DNA of 64,000 nucleotides from Brasilonema angustatum HA4187-MV1 (GCA_019359695.1 JAHHGV010000002.1:1-64000), one strand, 5' to 3'; counted from the first letter of the stretch, positions 46,044-56,354 are shown. Program-made: numbers and translations. The notes: generated from the sequence alone by a model not told the origin.

Positions 46044-49000
46044 CTAGTTGTCGCAGAGGTGGCGATCGCTCTCACTGACATTGGGGTTATTCTGGAGATA
46101 GTCACGTACCCATCGACAACCACGATCAACCAAAGGTTCTAAATCCAGAAATTTTAAATTCCACAAACGAACAGTTTTATCAGCACCACCAGAAATGAGG
46201 TACTTACCGTCGTGGCTAAAGCTTACGCTGTAGACGGGAGCAGTATGTCCTTTAAGGGTGATGAGTTCTTTACCATCTCTATTCCAAAGTTTGATGGTAT
46301 TATCTTCACTTGCCGAAGCCAGTATCTGACCATCTGGGCTAAAACGCACATCACGCACTGCTTCTGTATGCCCTTTTAGTGTGTTGATTAGCTTATAGTT
46401 AGTCATATCCCACAGTTTGATTGTGTGATCAGCATCAGCTGAGGCGAGAATCTTACCATCAGGGCTAAAATTAAGGCTTTTGCTCTCATTTCCTTTTAGT
46501 TGCTGAATTTCCTGACCATTCGCCATTTTCCAGAGCTTGATAATGCCATTGTCGTTAGTTGTTGCAACAACATCACTATTAGGACTGAAGTCTAGAGTAT
46601 ACCCCTTAATATCAGAATGAATGGGCTTAATGTCTTTATAGTCATTCCCAGAAATATGCCACAGTTTAATGATACTGCTCTCATAAGTAGCTGCAAGAAT
46701 ATCCCCTTTGAGATTGAAATTGACGTTATAAAGAGTACGTAAATTTTCTTTTGAGTCTTGCGGAAGTGTTTGTTTTAATTTATGGGTAGCCAAATCCCTA
46801 AGTTTGATCGTTCCGTCTATACTCCCCGAAGCTAGCATCTTATTCTTGGCATTGAGACTGACACTATTAATTTCTTCTGGGTTTTCCTCAGTTTTCCTAT
46901 GATCTCGAATCTGATTTTTTTGGCTTTTTTCACTCTTTTCAGGTGCGGCAATATTGTTTTTACGGCTGGAGTTTTTGCTATTGTTTATCTGACTATTATC
47001 TGGCAACATCGTGATTTCATCATTTTTTAGACTCCAAAATCGGATTGTTTTGTCACTACTTACAAATGTATACTCATTACCATTGTCCACCGGACTAAAA
47101 CTAACGCTATTAACGCTATCTTTATGAACTGGAAGCTTTTTCACCACTACGTCGTTTTCTAAATTCCACAGTCGGATGTTCGAGTCAGCGCCTGCGGAGG
47201 CGAGACTTTTACCATCTCGACTGAACCTAACGCTAAAGATTGCGTTTTTATGGCCTACTAACGTGGTGATTTCCTTGATTTCTTTTGGTTTTTCAGGGTT
47301 ATCCAAACTCCAGAGTTTAACGGTGTTGTCACTACCAGCTGAAGCTAGCGTCTTACCGTCACAACTGAAGCTAACGCTATAAACCTGGTTTTGATGCCCC
47401 GTGAGTGTCTTAATTAACTTGCCGTCTGGAATACTCCAGAGTTTTACTGTGTTATCAAAGCTTGCTGAAGCTAGTATCTTGCCTCTTGGGCTAAACATGA
47501 CACCAATCACCTGATCTTCATGTCCCTGCCAAGTTTTGCGAAGCTTAGCATCCTGCTTTTTGTCATCCCAGTCCCACAAGTATATTGTTCCATCCTCAGT
47601 GGAAGCAACAATTAGCTTATCATCTTCGCTAAAGTTGACTACGTTAACTGGGTTTTTTTGTTTATCTTTATTTTTCTGGTTCTGCGGTGTAAGTGTTTGA
47701 ATTAAATCGCCGTTCGATACTCTCCAAAGTTTGATAGTTCCATCCCAACTGGCGGAAGCCAAAATCGTGCCGTTTTGGTTGAAGCTAACACTGTAAACTG
47801 GTTCTTTATGACCAATTAGAGAGCGTGGTGTAACTTCCTTAAAATTTGCCAAATTCCAGAGTTTGATTTTTCCATCCCAACTAGCTGAAGCCAACAATTT
47901 GCCATCAAAACTAAAGTCAACGCTATTGACTCTCATCTTATGCCCAGTGAACTTATGCCATTCCTTCCCACTCGCCACATTCCAGAGTCTGATAGTATTG
48001 TCATCGCCAGCGGAAGCTAGGATCGAGCCGTCGGGGCTGAATCTAACACTACGCACCTGATTCTGCTTGTCATTAGGTTCTTGTAAGATATTACGCTCAT
48101 TAACCAAAGAGACTGCTTGCATGAGGGCAGTTTTTACATGGCTTTTAGCTTCGGCTGGCACTATTGCACCAATAGGAGATTTTAGTTTTTGCCCTGCCTT
48201 TAAACCGTCTCTCAATCCATCTAACTGACGACCTGAAGCAAACAGTGCTTCACTGGATGAAGCTAAGGCTTGAAGTTCAGCAACTTGCCTTTGATACCAC
48301 TCAATAATACCAAATCCCGACACAGTAATAAGTGCAGCCGCAATTAAGCCCATTCTGATACGGTAGTTGTTTTCTAGACGTTGAATGCTACGCTTGACAA
48401 ACTCAGTTTCTACCTGGTTTAACCAGTTGTTTTTTGATGAGTTGAGTACCTCCTTCTGTAATACATCCAAATAAGGATCACTGTGCCAAAGATAGTCTTT
48501 CTGTTGCTTGCTTTTCCACTCAACAGCTGCAGGTGTTAAACGGCGTTGCAGTCTTAGATTTTTCTCCTGTTTGATCCAATTCTGTAATCTTTGCCAACCC
48601 CGCACCAAAGCATCATGGGCAGGTTCCACATAAGATTTATCTTCTGCATCTGTCCCACTAATCAGTAGGCGTGCATCACTAAAGCGCTTAATCACCTCTT
48701 CGATTTGCGGTTGTAACGCCTCTGGATACTCCAGTTCTGACCTCGGTACTTGTCTGCGTGCTATTTCCCCACCCCCAAGAGCAACCATCCGCAGCACCAC
48801 GTGACGTACAGTTTGCTCGTAAGCTGGGTTAACTTTTACTAGTGCTTTATACTCTTGGTCAGCGCGTTGCGTTAGAGATTGGATCACCCCTCCCAATTCT
48901 TCATAATCTGCTTGGGTGAAAGCGCGGTCAATAGTTATACCGCTGTTACTAGCCTCCCGCTGTCGCTTTAAATACTTCAAGTACATCTCCCTCAAGGCGA

Positions 49001-50642
49001 AGGATAGCAACGGCAATGCTCCTGGCATATCCGCTACTTCATCAATCAACTGGTCTACCAGACTATGCGGATAGAAATACATCACCCGTGCTTCTGCTGG
49101 TTTCTCAATTGCTTCGCGTAATTCCGTTCGCGACATCGCAGGCACAATAAATCGCGCGACTTTCCACTTATTTTTTATGGCGGTGTTTTCCAACTGAAGG
49201 GCATTAGGAAGCAATTGTAAGATAAAGTCTCGCAGCTGGGGTTCAAAATCGGAGCGCAGCGTAATTACTACTCGTAGTTGCTGAGGATAAGTGGCGATCG
49301 CCTCACCTAATTGCCTAAAAAACTCCTGACGTTCCTTCTCATCCCGGCACAAGGTAATCAGTTCTTCACTCTGGTCAATACATAGTAGTAGCTTGAAGTT
49401 AGGGTTGCTAGTTGCCCAAACTTTTATACTCTCGGCAAGGTTCTTCACAGCTTGCCCAAAAGAAGGATTGGAAACTTCTACTTCTGGCAATTTGGCATTT
49501 TTGAGCGCAATATTCAACGCCCGCAACGGAAACTCACCAGGACGTATCGTTGACAAAATGTACCATTGCTCCATATGCTCCATAGTTGACTTTCGCAGTT
49601 GAGGAATTAATCCCGCCTTCACCAAGCTGGACTTCCCTGAACCGGAAGCACCCAATACCACGGTGAGGGGATTAGTGGTCACAAACTTGTGCAGTTTGTC
49701 TACAAGTGCAGTTCTACCGAAAAACAGGTCACTGTGTTTTTCGTCAAACGACAGCAAACCGCGATAAGGATTTTTCGACTCATCCAAAGGAGGTGCTGGT
49801 GGTAAGTTCAGTACGTGTCCTGGAGTCAGGAAAATGTACTCGCCTTTGTCATGTTTGTTCAGTGCCGAAATTCCGGGGGTTTGTCGTAAGCGATTTTCTT
49901 GTGTGGCTAATTCGACGTGATCGCGCAAATATAAATACAATTCCGTAGCAGTAATCACCCCATCTCCACAGGGTTTATCATTAGTAGCCGGAGGAAAAGC
50001 ATCAGCTCTTCCTGTGAGTGCTTCAAGCAACGCACTGGCGAATGGGGAATGATTGCCAATTTCACCGCGATCAATGTTGAAAGTAAACGCATCTAAGGCT
50101 TTTTGGTCGGAGGCGGCACTAGTTATCACCTGCCATGCTGGGTCAGTAATAAAGCGATCGTAGCGTTCTTGATGAATCACCTCTGATGCCATTAACAAGT
50201 CTCTAGTACTTGACCAACGAAAAGCCCCAGCAAAACAGCAATCGAGGATACCCAGGAAATGACGACAAGGCAAGTTACTCAGGCTTTCATGTACCTGGGT
50301 CATCGGTAAGTAGGTTTTGGTATCTCCCAACTTGGCATCTTGGGGAATCAAATAACCACTCGGACCATCCTCACTGTTGAGAGCAATACCATGACCTGCA
50401 AAGTAAAACAGCAAGCGGTCATCTGGTTTAACTTGTTGTGCAAGAGTTTTCTCGAATAAATCCTGAAGATTCTTGAGAGTTGCTACTTGGTCTAAACACA
50501 CCCACACCTGGTATCCATGCTGTTCGCGCAGAATTTCCACTAGCTTTTTGGCATCATTCAGGGCGTTGCGCAGGGGGGGAATGCCGTTGCTATAATTATT
50601 TATGCCAATCACAAATGCCATATTGCGTGCAAAGTCTGGCAT
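46044..50642 (-). CDS. Caspase-STAND-WD40 protein with transmembrane segment (14 WD repeats)
   Basis: 1532 aa. N-terminal peptidase C14 (caspase-like) domain with His84 in FYFAGHGIA and Cys136 in ILDCCFAGAF. Then a nSTAND1-like NTPase introduced by NPYRGLLSFDEKHSDLFFGR, with P-loop VLGASGSGKSSL (329-340) and Walker B LLLCIDQSEEL (418-428). One transmembrane helix lies at about 763-782 (MGLIAAALITVSGFGIIEWY), followed by 14 WD40 repeats. The whole looks like an anchored initiator protease gated by ligand sensing. It is convergent with the CHAT-STAND gene and upstream-oriented relative to a second caspase gene. Confidence 0.93.
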   Translation of the reverse strand: MPDFARNMAFVIGINNYSNGIPPLRNALNDAKKLVEILREQHGYQVWVCLDQVATLKNLQDLFEKTLAQQVKPDDRLLFYFAGHGIALNSEDGPSGYLIPQDAKLGDTKTYLPMTQVHESLSNLPCRHFLGILDCCFAGAFRWSSTRDLLMASEVIHQERYDRFITDPAWQVITSAASDQKALDAFTFNIDRGEIGNHSPFASALLEALTGRADAFPPATNDKPCGDGVITATELYLYLRDHVELATQENRLRQTPGISALNKHDKGEYIFLTPGHVLNLPPAPPLDESKNPYRGLLSFDEKHSDLFFGRTALVDKLHKFVTTNPLTVVLGASGSGKSSLVKAGLIPQLRKSTMEHMEQWYILSTIRPGEFPLRALNIALKNAKLPEVEVSNPSFGQAVKNLAESIKVWATSNPNFKLLLCIDQSEELITLCRDEKERQEFFRQLGEAIATYPQQLRVVITLRSDFEPQLRDFILQLLPNALQLENTAIKNKWKVARFIVPAMSRTELREAIEKPAEARVMYFYPHSLVDQLIDEVADMPGALPLLSFALREMYLKYLKRQREASNSGITIDRAFTQADYEELGGVIQSLTQRADQEYKALVKVNPAYEQTVRHVVLRMVALGGGEIARRQVPRSELEYPEALQPQIEEVIKRFSDARLLISGTDAEDKSYVEPAHDALVRGWQRLQNWIKQEKNLRLQRRLTPAAVEWKSKQQKDYLWHSDPYLDVLQKEVLNSSKNNWLNQVETEFVKRSIQRLENNYRIRMGLIAAALITVSGFGIIEWYQRQVAELQALASSSEALFASGRQLDGLRDGLKAGQKLKSPIGAIVPAEAKSHVKTALMQAVSLVNERNILQEPNDKQNQVRSVRFSPDGSILASAGDDNTIRLWNVASGKEWHKFTGHKMRVNSVDFSFDGKLLASASWDGKIKLWNLANFKEVTPRSLIGHKEPVYSVSFNQNGTILASASWDGTIKLWRVSNGDLIQTLTPQNQKNKDKQKNPVNVVNFSEDDKLIVASTEDGTIYLWDWDDKKQDAKLRKTWQGHEDQVIGVMFSPRGKILASASFDNTVKLWSIPDGKLIKTLTGHQNQVYSVSFSCDGKTLASAGSDNTVKLWSLDNPEKPKEIKEITTLVGHKNAIFSVRFSRDGKSLASAGADSNIRLWNLENDVVVKKLPVHKDSVNSVSFSPVDNGNEYTFVSSDKTIRFWSLKNDEITMLPDNSQINNSKNSSRKNNIAAPEKSEKSQKNQIRDHRKTEENPEEINSVSLNAKNKMLASGSIDGTIKLRDLATHKLKQTLPQDSKENLRTLYNVNFNLKGDILAATYESSIIKLWHISGNDYKDIKPIHSDIKGYTLDFSPNSDVVATTNDNGIIKLWKMANGQEIQQLKGNESKSLNFSPDGKILASADADHTIKLWDMTNYKLINTLKGHTEAVRDVRFSPDGQILASASEDNTIKLWNRDGKELITLKGHTAPVYSVSFSHDGKYLISGGADKTVRLWNLKFLDLEPLVDRGCRWVRDYLQNNPNVSESDRHLCDN

Positions 50643-50753
50643 GGCGGTAGTTCCTTATTTCTGTTTTTACCAGTTCGCTGATATGAGAATATAGGTGACA
50701 CCATTTGCAACTTATGCAGCTTTCAAAAAAGGTGGCTACTCCCTCACCTATGG

Positions 50754-53021
50754 CTAACGTACCTGACTTTGAAAACTTTGATTGCTGAGTTGTGTGTCAT
50801 TTGATTTATGCGGCGAGAACAGCAAGCCAATCATTGCGAATACAGCTAATCCTCCAATAACCCCGCCAATTAACCATTTGGGTTTAGTTGCCTGGGCTTG
50901 AGTACTGTTAGTAGTGGTATTAACAACAGGTGTCGAAACAGCAGTTTTTTGGGTAGTAATACGGGGTGTGCTAGAGCGGTTAGCTTCTCCCTTGGGCACC
51001 AAAGTTGTCTGTTGAGGGCGCACAGTTGTGATGGTAATTTGACTGCTTACCCAGTCGTCACATAATTCTTCTTCCTCTGGTTTGGCTGTGATGTCACGAG
51101 ATGGAATCCGGTTCATGAGGCGGTTTAGAGTACCTTTACCACGACGAGGTGTTGGTACTGAGCGAGAAGGTAAATCAAGCTCGCTTTGTTGAAGCAAGGT
51201 AGCATCAAATTCGGCGGTACTGACAATCAGTTTGAGAATATCTTTGACTTCGGTAATTCCTTGTTCCTGCCATAGTTTTTCTGGAACTGTGGCAGAAATC
51301 GAGTTACCTCCTAATGCCCAAGCTTCTTGTCTTGGTTGTAGCCAGAGTCCTCCGCCGTCAAATAAATCAGCACTGACGGTGTAGCGGTCTGTTAAATCCA
51401 GCAGAGCGCAGTACAGTGGTTCATGACTGGTGTTTTTCAGCTTAATTCTCAAAGAAGGTGGGTTCCACTTGCCATTTTCCTGTCGATATTCCAAGCGCAG
51501 TTGCACATCTTGCAGTTCTTGTCCGTTTTGTTCAATCACCATTTGCACTGCATCAGGTCGAATATGACTGCTGGCGGGACTGGAGAGTTCAACAATATTT
51601 GTCCAACGGGCAATATGTTCTAATCGCTGAATAACCTGTAAAGCTGTTGCGGTTGTGTAATCCGGAATTTGTGCGACTAACAAACGGTCATCAGCGGGTC
51701 GTGTTATGAAATATTTACCATCACGAGCAACCAGTTGGAACTCGGCTTCTTGAGGGGTGGTGACTTCACGAATATATAAGGAAGGTTGACTTTGAGGACC
51801 GGCTTGCAAGAGTGCAGTGCGAGCAAGTTCTATCCCTGCTTCTTCCCCTGTGATGAAAACTCTTTTAGGTGGTAGGGGCAAACTCGTGACAACTGCTTTA
51901 AAAGTTGTGTCGGGGTTTAAGTTGTCTATACCGCTGATCTGAATTTTACTAACTTGCGGTAGGACTTGCAGCACTCTTGCTTGAGCGACTGCCCCTGACA
52001 ATTGACGCAGTTGTTCAGCAGAACTATCAAAGGGAAACAACGCCAGTAAGGTTGTCTCATCCCCAACAGGTTGAAAAATTCCGTGGACTGCACCGCCATC
52101 AATCACCCAGCCGTAGTCTTTGTGATCATAAACAGTAAAGTAAGGAGTGCGTGGGGCGATCGCACCCCCAAGAAAAGGTTGGTCTAAGTCCCCTAAAACT
52201 GTTGCTTCTATTTGCGGAGATTGCGCTGTAACTTTACTGCGAACCAAAGCATTAGTATGCTTGAATAAGTCTCGATAACTCAGGTTACCATTCGCTTTCT
52301 TTAAAGTGTCGAGCAAAAAGTAAGAAAATGCTCCCCGACGTTGCCCATCCCCGTTATACTCTTTAGCTAATTCGGTGTTTAAGCAAGCGGAAAGAAAAAT
52401 ATGTTTTCCTTGCAGGAACTTCCAGCGACTTAGATTTTCTTCCCGACTCTGGGAAGCTGCTAATTGGTTGACTTCTGCTAAGGAGAAGATGAAGCTGTCT
52501 AAAGGTCGCTTTCGTCGGTCACTTTGGGCTTGACGGACTGCTATTTCCCTGTCCAAATCACGAGTACCAGAACCAGAGTGACAGCAGTCCATAATAATAG
52601 TAATGTGAGGATTTTTTTCCCCTACTTCAGCGATCAGTTTCGCCAACTCCTTATCCGCCAAGTCCCAACTTCCGGGACTGCGACTGTCGAAACACACAAT
52701 GGTTTCATCGAGTTGGTCTGGCTCTAAAATCCAAAACTCTTCTGGGGCTTCCTCTTGACTACCATGCCCTGCAAAGTAAAACAATACCACGTCCTCACTA
52801 CTGGCTTGGCACAGATGTTGCCGGAAACCATCAATGATTGCTTGACGGGTGGCATTTTGATTTAGTAGTGTACGCAGATGTAGCTGATGTCCATCTGTCG
52901 CAACCCGTCCTTGCAAATATTCTTGTACAGCCATGATATCGTTGACACAGCCCTGAAGGGCAGAGACAGGACTTAGATATTCGTCAATGCCAACCAGCAG
53001 GGCATAGATATTACGAGTCAT
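50754..53021 (-). CDS. Caspase-domain protein (orthocaspase-like) with C-terminal membrane anchor
   Basis: 755 aa. Peptidase C14 domain at the N-terminus: YALLVGIDEY, His86 in FYFAGHGSQ and Cys147 in IMDCCHSGSGTRD, the canonical metacaspase DCCHSG. A long beta-rich middle region, which I do not recognise, follows. Near the C-terminus a Thr/Pro-rich linker leads to one transmembrane helix (WLIGGVIGGLAVFAMIGLLF, about 716-735). Metacaspase-type enzymes cleave after Arg/Lys. It lies 111 bp upstream of the caspase-STAND-WD40 gene on the same strand, so the two may be co-expressed and act in one pathway. Confidence 0.92.
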   Translation of the reverse strand: MTRNIYALLVGIDEYLSPVSALQGCVNDIMAVQEYLQGRVATDGHQLHLRTLLNQNATRQAIIDGFRQHLCQASSEDVVLFYFAGHGSQEEAPEEFWILEPDQLDETIVCFDSRSPGSWDLADKELAKLIAEVGEKNPHITIIMDCCHSGSGTRDLDREIAVRQAQSDRRKRPLDSFIFSLAEVNQLAASQSREENLSRWKFLQGKHIFLSACLNTELAKEYNGDGQRRGAFSYFLLDTLKKANGNLSYRDLFKHTNALVRSKVTAQSPQIEATVLGDLDQPFLGGAIAPRTPYFTVYDHKDYGWVIDGGAVHGIFQPVGDETTLLALFPFDSSAEQLRQLSGAVAQARVLQVLPQVSKIQISGIDNLNPDTTFKAVVTSLPLPPKRVFITGEEAGIELARTALLQAGPQSQPSLYIREVTTPQEAEFQLVARDGKYFITRPADDRLLVAQIPDYTTATALQVIQRLEHIARWTNIVELSSPASSHIRPDAVQMVIEQNGQELQDVQLRLEYRQENGKWNPPSLRIKLKNTSHEPLYCALLDLTDRYTVSADLFDGGGLWLQPRQEAWALGGNSISATVPEKLWQEQGITEVKDILKLIVSTAEFDATLLQQSELDLPSRSVPTPRRGKGTLNRLMNRIPSRDITAKPEEEELCDDWVSSQITITTVRPQQTTLVPKGEANRSSTPRITTQKTAVSTPVVNTTTNSTQAQATKPKWLIGGVIGGLAVFAMIGLLFSPHKSNDTQLSNQSFQSQVR

Positions 53022-53186
53022 ACTTATCTAACTTTTTATATAGATGCAACGATATTCAGCTACAACAGAACATAGCAACTTTCCAAATTATTTGATAAAA
53101 AAGGGGACTTCAAAAAAATAAAGACTCCCAAGTCGTTACGGACTTAGGGTCTATTGAAAAATTATTGGGATGATAGGATTGGGCTT

Positions 53187-54119
53187 TTACCCTTTTGAGG
53201 TGCGGGCAAACCACTCCTTATATGTTTTCTGATGTTCTTCATCTTCCACAATGACTGTGACTCGCACTGCTTTGCATCCATGATTTCGCTCTAGGGCTAT
53301 CGCATTTAAAAGTAAACTGGCTATTTTTGGAGAGCTAAATTCACCACTTACAGTTAAACCATCATCCAAATGGGCAGTCGTCGATATTTTTGGAGAGCTA
53401 ACTTCACTATTTACACTCACAGCATCATCCAAATGGGTAGTCGTCGATGCAGATGTTTCCCCTTGAATCAAATCAACACCAGAAATTGCTTCTTCTCCTA
53501 AATCTATTTGTGCAAGCTGTTTGTATTCTGGGCTAATTTGTTCGACTATCAGTTTCTCGCGCCGGATTGGCACTTGTACAATTTGGGTTTCAATTTCTTT
53601 ACGGACAATCACCTCACCAACTTTACGTTTGGTGCGCTCAATTATTAATCGTTCTCCGAGCAAACGAATAACATCTTCTACTGAAGAGACCTGACTATTT
53701 GTAGCAGCTGCTACTGCTGCAATCAACTCTGAGTTTTGTGTATTTGCTTCTTGAGTGTTTAAATTATCTTCCATTTCACTATCTTGAGTTTCTCTTTCTA
53801 TATAGTTAGGTAAATATTGTACTTGCGATTTCTTTAAGTTTATGAAAATAAATTTAATTTTTGAGTCAACTTTCTCGACGAGCTTACTGCTTAATAGAAT
53901 TAATCGATCATTTTCCTGATTGTCCGATTTCGATACCACAAAATTTAGCTGACGATTGATATCTATTATTAAATCTCTAACTTCACCTACAATCTGACTT
54001 TCTCTATCAATAACGGTATATTTTTTGAGTTTTGCCCTTAAATTTTTTAAAAGATTACTAATTCTTGCAATTTTACTTGCCTTTTCATGACTGATATTAT
54101 ATTTTTTTTTGTCAATCAT
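53187..54119 (-). CDS. PRC-barrel-like/DUF2382 protein, divergent member of a tandem trio
   Basis: 310 aa. The N-terminal part (KYTVIDRESQIVGEVRDLII, RLILLSSKLVEKVDSKIKFI) looks like a PRC-barrel. The middle (RLIIERTKRKVGEVIVRKEI, VQVPIRREKLIVEQISPE) is DUF2382. An internal duplication gives STTTHLDDAVSVNSEVSSPKI and STTAHLDDGLTVSGEFSSPKI; a conserved-looking tail KAVRVTVIVEDEEHQKTYKEW ends the protein. Third gene after two canonical paralogues. DUF2382 proteins are linked to stress responses in cyanobacteria. Confidence 0.75.
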   Translation of the reverse strand: MIDKKKYNISHEKASKIARISNLLKNLRAKLKKYTVIDRESQIVGEVRDLIIDINRQLNFVVSKSDNQENDRLILLSSKLVEKVDSKIKFIFINLKKSQVQYLPNYIERETQDSEMEDNLNTQEANTQNSELIAAVAAATNSQVSSVEDVIRLLGERLIIERTKRKVGEVIVRKEIETQIVQVPIRREKLIVEQISPEYKQLAQIDLGEEAISGVDLIQGETSASTTTHLDDAVSVNSEVSSPKISTTAHLDDGLTVSGEFSSPKIASLLLNAIALERNHGCKAVRVTVIVEDEEHQKTYKEWFARTSKG

Positions 54120-54245
54120 TGTTAAAAAGTCATAACTGCTGAGTTGAAATTTTAAAAAATATTGATGTCATTAACTTTACTAATGATAAGTAGAGACGCG
54201 AAATTTCGGGTCTCTACTTGCATCACTTAGGGCAAAATATTTTAT

Positions 54246-55229
54246 TTAGCGCTCATCAATGGGAAGACCGGGAGCGTTTATATCCAATTCTTCACGACGA
54301 ATTGTGTCTTGAGCCTCAACCGTGTCTTGGTCTACCACTTTGCTGACTCTGACTTCTTCACGTAGAAAAGCTTCTTTGCGAACGTCAGCAGTTTCTTCGT
54401 AGATATCTACGCGAGCAACTTCTCCTTGACGGAACGTTGCTTCGCCAGGAGCAACTGCTCTACCAGCATCTGCTGGAGTGACTCGCTCAACAACAACTCG
54501 CTCTTTCTCTACTGGAATCGCAACTCGTGCAGTATCAGTTTCAATACGTTTTCCAACCGTGACTTCCCCAGCTTTCTGGCGTCTCTTGTTAGCAACTAGC
54601 CGTTCTTCATATAATCTGAGGGTTTGATGATCCTGCTCGTTCATATTGTACAACGGAGCATCTTGATCATATTTATATGTATCCCGGTCATAAGTGGGAT
54701 AATTTGCCGCAGGTATTGGCTGATATCCTGCTGTGGCAGCTGACAATGTTGGATCTACTAAACCAGCTGACAATGTTGGATCTGCTAAACCAGCTGACAA
54801 TCTTGGATCTGCTAAACCAGCCGATGCTTCCAAAGGAGTTGTTGTATCTAAGGGAGCGCGAGTTGTATCTAAAGCAGGGCGATATGTATCGCGTACCCGC
54901 TCTTCATAGTCGTAATCAAGAACGTCATGCTCGTTGTACTCAGGTAATCTTTCAGCTTGTTCTCTGGTCATTCCAATTGCATAAACGCGATCAACGTTAT
55001 AGTCAATGCGAGAACGACCAACTGGTAACAAGACTTTCTTGCCAAAAATCCAGAAACCTAGGTCAACAACTAAATAGCGGAAATGACCTTCTTCATCTAC
55101 TAAAACATCACTTACAGTACCGACTTTCTCATCGCTTCCTTCCCCATAAACACCCATTCCTTTGATGTCATTACCTTGAAAAGTATCTTTGTAGTCTGCA
55201 TCAAAGTCTGCAATTTTATATAAAGCCAT
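54246..55229 (-). CDS. PRC-barrel and DUF2382 stress protein
   Basis: 327 aa. PRC-barrel at about 1-100 (LYKIADFDADYKDTFQGNDI, VGTVSDVLVDEEGHFRYLVV), then a linker with three 9-residue repeats (SAGLADPTL type, from a 27-bp DNA repeat at 54739-54819). The DUF2382 domain follows (QTLRLYEERLVANKRRQKAG, VAIPVEKERVVVERVTPADA, VDIYEETADVRKEAFLREEV). Middle gene of the trio. Membership of general-stress/desiccation gene sets is known for relatives; biochemical role unknown. Confidence 0.88.
   Translation of the reverse strand: MALYKIADFDADYKDTFQGNDIKGMGVYGEGSDEKVGTVSDVLVDEEGHFRYLVVDLGFWIFGKKVLLPVGRSRIDYNVDRVYAIGMTREQAERLPEYNEHDVLDYDYEERVRDTYRPALDTTRAPLDTTTPLEASAGLADPRLSAGLADPTLSAGLVDPTLSAATAGYQPIPAANYPTYDRDTYKYDQDAPLYNMNEQDHQTLRLYEERLVANKRRQKAGEVTVGKRIETDTARVAIPVEKERVVVERVTPADAGRAVAPGEATFRQGEVARVDIYEETADVRKEAFLREEVRVSKVVDQDTVEAQDTIRREELDINAPGLPIDER
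54739..54819. repeat. 27-bp tandem coding repeat, 3 copies
   Basis: Three 27-bp units encoding the nine-residue repeat SAGLADPTL or variants, in the linker between the PRC-barrel and DUF2382 domains. Confidence 0.9.
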
Positions 55230-55511
55230 GATAATTTCCTCTTAACCTATTTTCTCATTTCTCATCTATGATGTTAACCAGATTATCAAATATACTCCAT
55301 CTCCCTAACGACGGAATCAGTTGATGTTACTAGTATTCTAAAGTCATATCTTATTTTTTGTGATTAACTTCTCTTGCTTTTTTTTAAGTTTTATACTTTT
55401 TGTTCAGAGCAGAGTTTTAAATAACAAAGACAGGCAAAATATGAGTCCTTTTTATCTTGCCTGTCTTTTTTTAGATTACAACTCTATTCAAAAAGTTTTG
55501 AAAAAAGCAAT

Positions 55512-56354
55512 TTAAACAAGATCATTTGGAGTCATATCAGTTTGAGCTATGGGTAAATCTCCTTGAGTACGAACATCTAACTCTTCCCGACGAATTGTTT
55601 CTTGTGCTTCAATTGTCTCTGTTTTAACTACTTTTCTAACGCGGACTTCTTCACGTACAAACGTCTCTTTATGAATATCAGGGGTTTCTTCGTAGATTTC
55701 TATGCGTGCTATTTCCCCTTCTTGAAACTGAAATTCACTGGGATTTACTGCTCTACCTGCATCTGTAGGATTCACTCGCTCAATAATAACTCGCTCTCTT
55801 TCAATTGGTACTGAAACACGTGCTGTTTCTGTTTCAATATGCTTACCAACTGTTACTTCTCCTGTCTTGATACGGTTTTTATTGGCAATAAGCCGCTCTT
55901 CGTATAGTTTGAAAGTTTGATGGTTCTGGTCATTCAAGTCGTATAGGGATGCATCCTGTTGGTAATTATAAGTATCTTGCTTGTGATTTAAATCAGTAGA
56001 ATTCGGACGATAAGACTTACGTACCTGCTCTTCATAATCGTAATCAACAGTCATGTCATCTTTGTAGACAGGCAAACTTTGCACTTGCTCTTTGCTCAGC
56101 CCATCGACATAAACACGCCGCTGATTATAATCTGTCCGGGAAAGACCAATTGGTAGCAATATTCTTTTATTATATGAATTATACTCAGTATCTATAACTA
56201 AATAACGAAAACGACCATCTGCATCAACTAGAACATCACCGACTGAGCCAACTCTGACTCCACCTTCTGTATATAAGTCCAAAGCTGTGATATCGTCGCC
56301 ACCTAAAGTTTCTCGATAATTTGGATCAAAGTCTGCAAGTTTATAGAGAGGCAT
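55512..56354 (-). CDS. PRC-barrel and DUF2382 stress protein
   Basis: 280 aa, the most compact of the trio. PRC-barrel LYKLADFDPNYRETLGGDDI and VGSVGDVLVDADGRFRYLVI, then linker with YDLNDQNHQTFKLYEERLIA, and DUF2382 VSVPIERERVIIERVNPTDA through EIYEETPDIHKETFVREEVR. The first gene of the trio on the minus strand; lacks the 9-residue linker repeats of its neighbour, so the repeats arose after duplication. Confidence 0.88.
   Translation of the reverse strand: MPLYKLADFDPNYRETLGGDDITALDLYTEGGVRVGSVGDVLVDADGRFRYLVIDTEYNSYNKRILLPIGLSRTDYNQRRVYVDGLSKEQVQSLPVYKDDMTVDYDYEEQVRKSYRPNSTDLNHKQDTYNYQQDASLYDLNDQNHQTFKLYEERLIANKNRIKTGEVTVGKHIETETARVSVPIERERVIIERVNPTDAGRAVNPSEFQFQEGEIARIEIYEETPDIHKETFVREEVRVRKVVKTETIEAQETIRREELDVRTQGDLPIAQTDMTPNDLV

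Noticed and set aside
54677-55165. 162-codon plus-strand frame with LTMLDLLNQ repeats
   Set aside because: Complement of the 27-bp linker repeat in the DUF2382 gene; no support as a gene.
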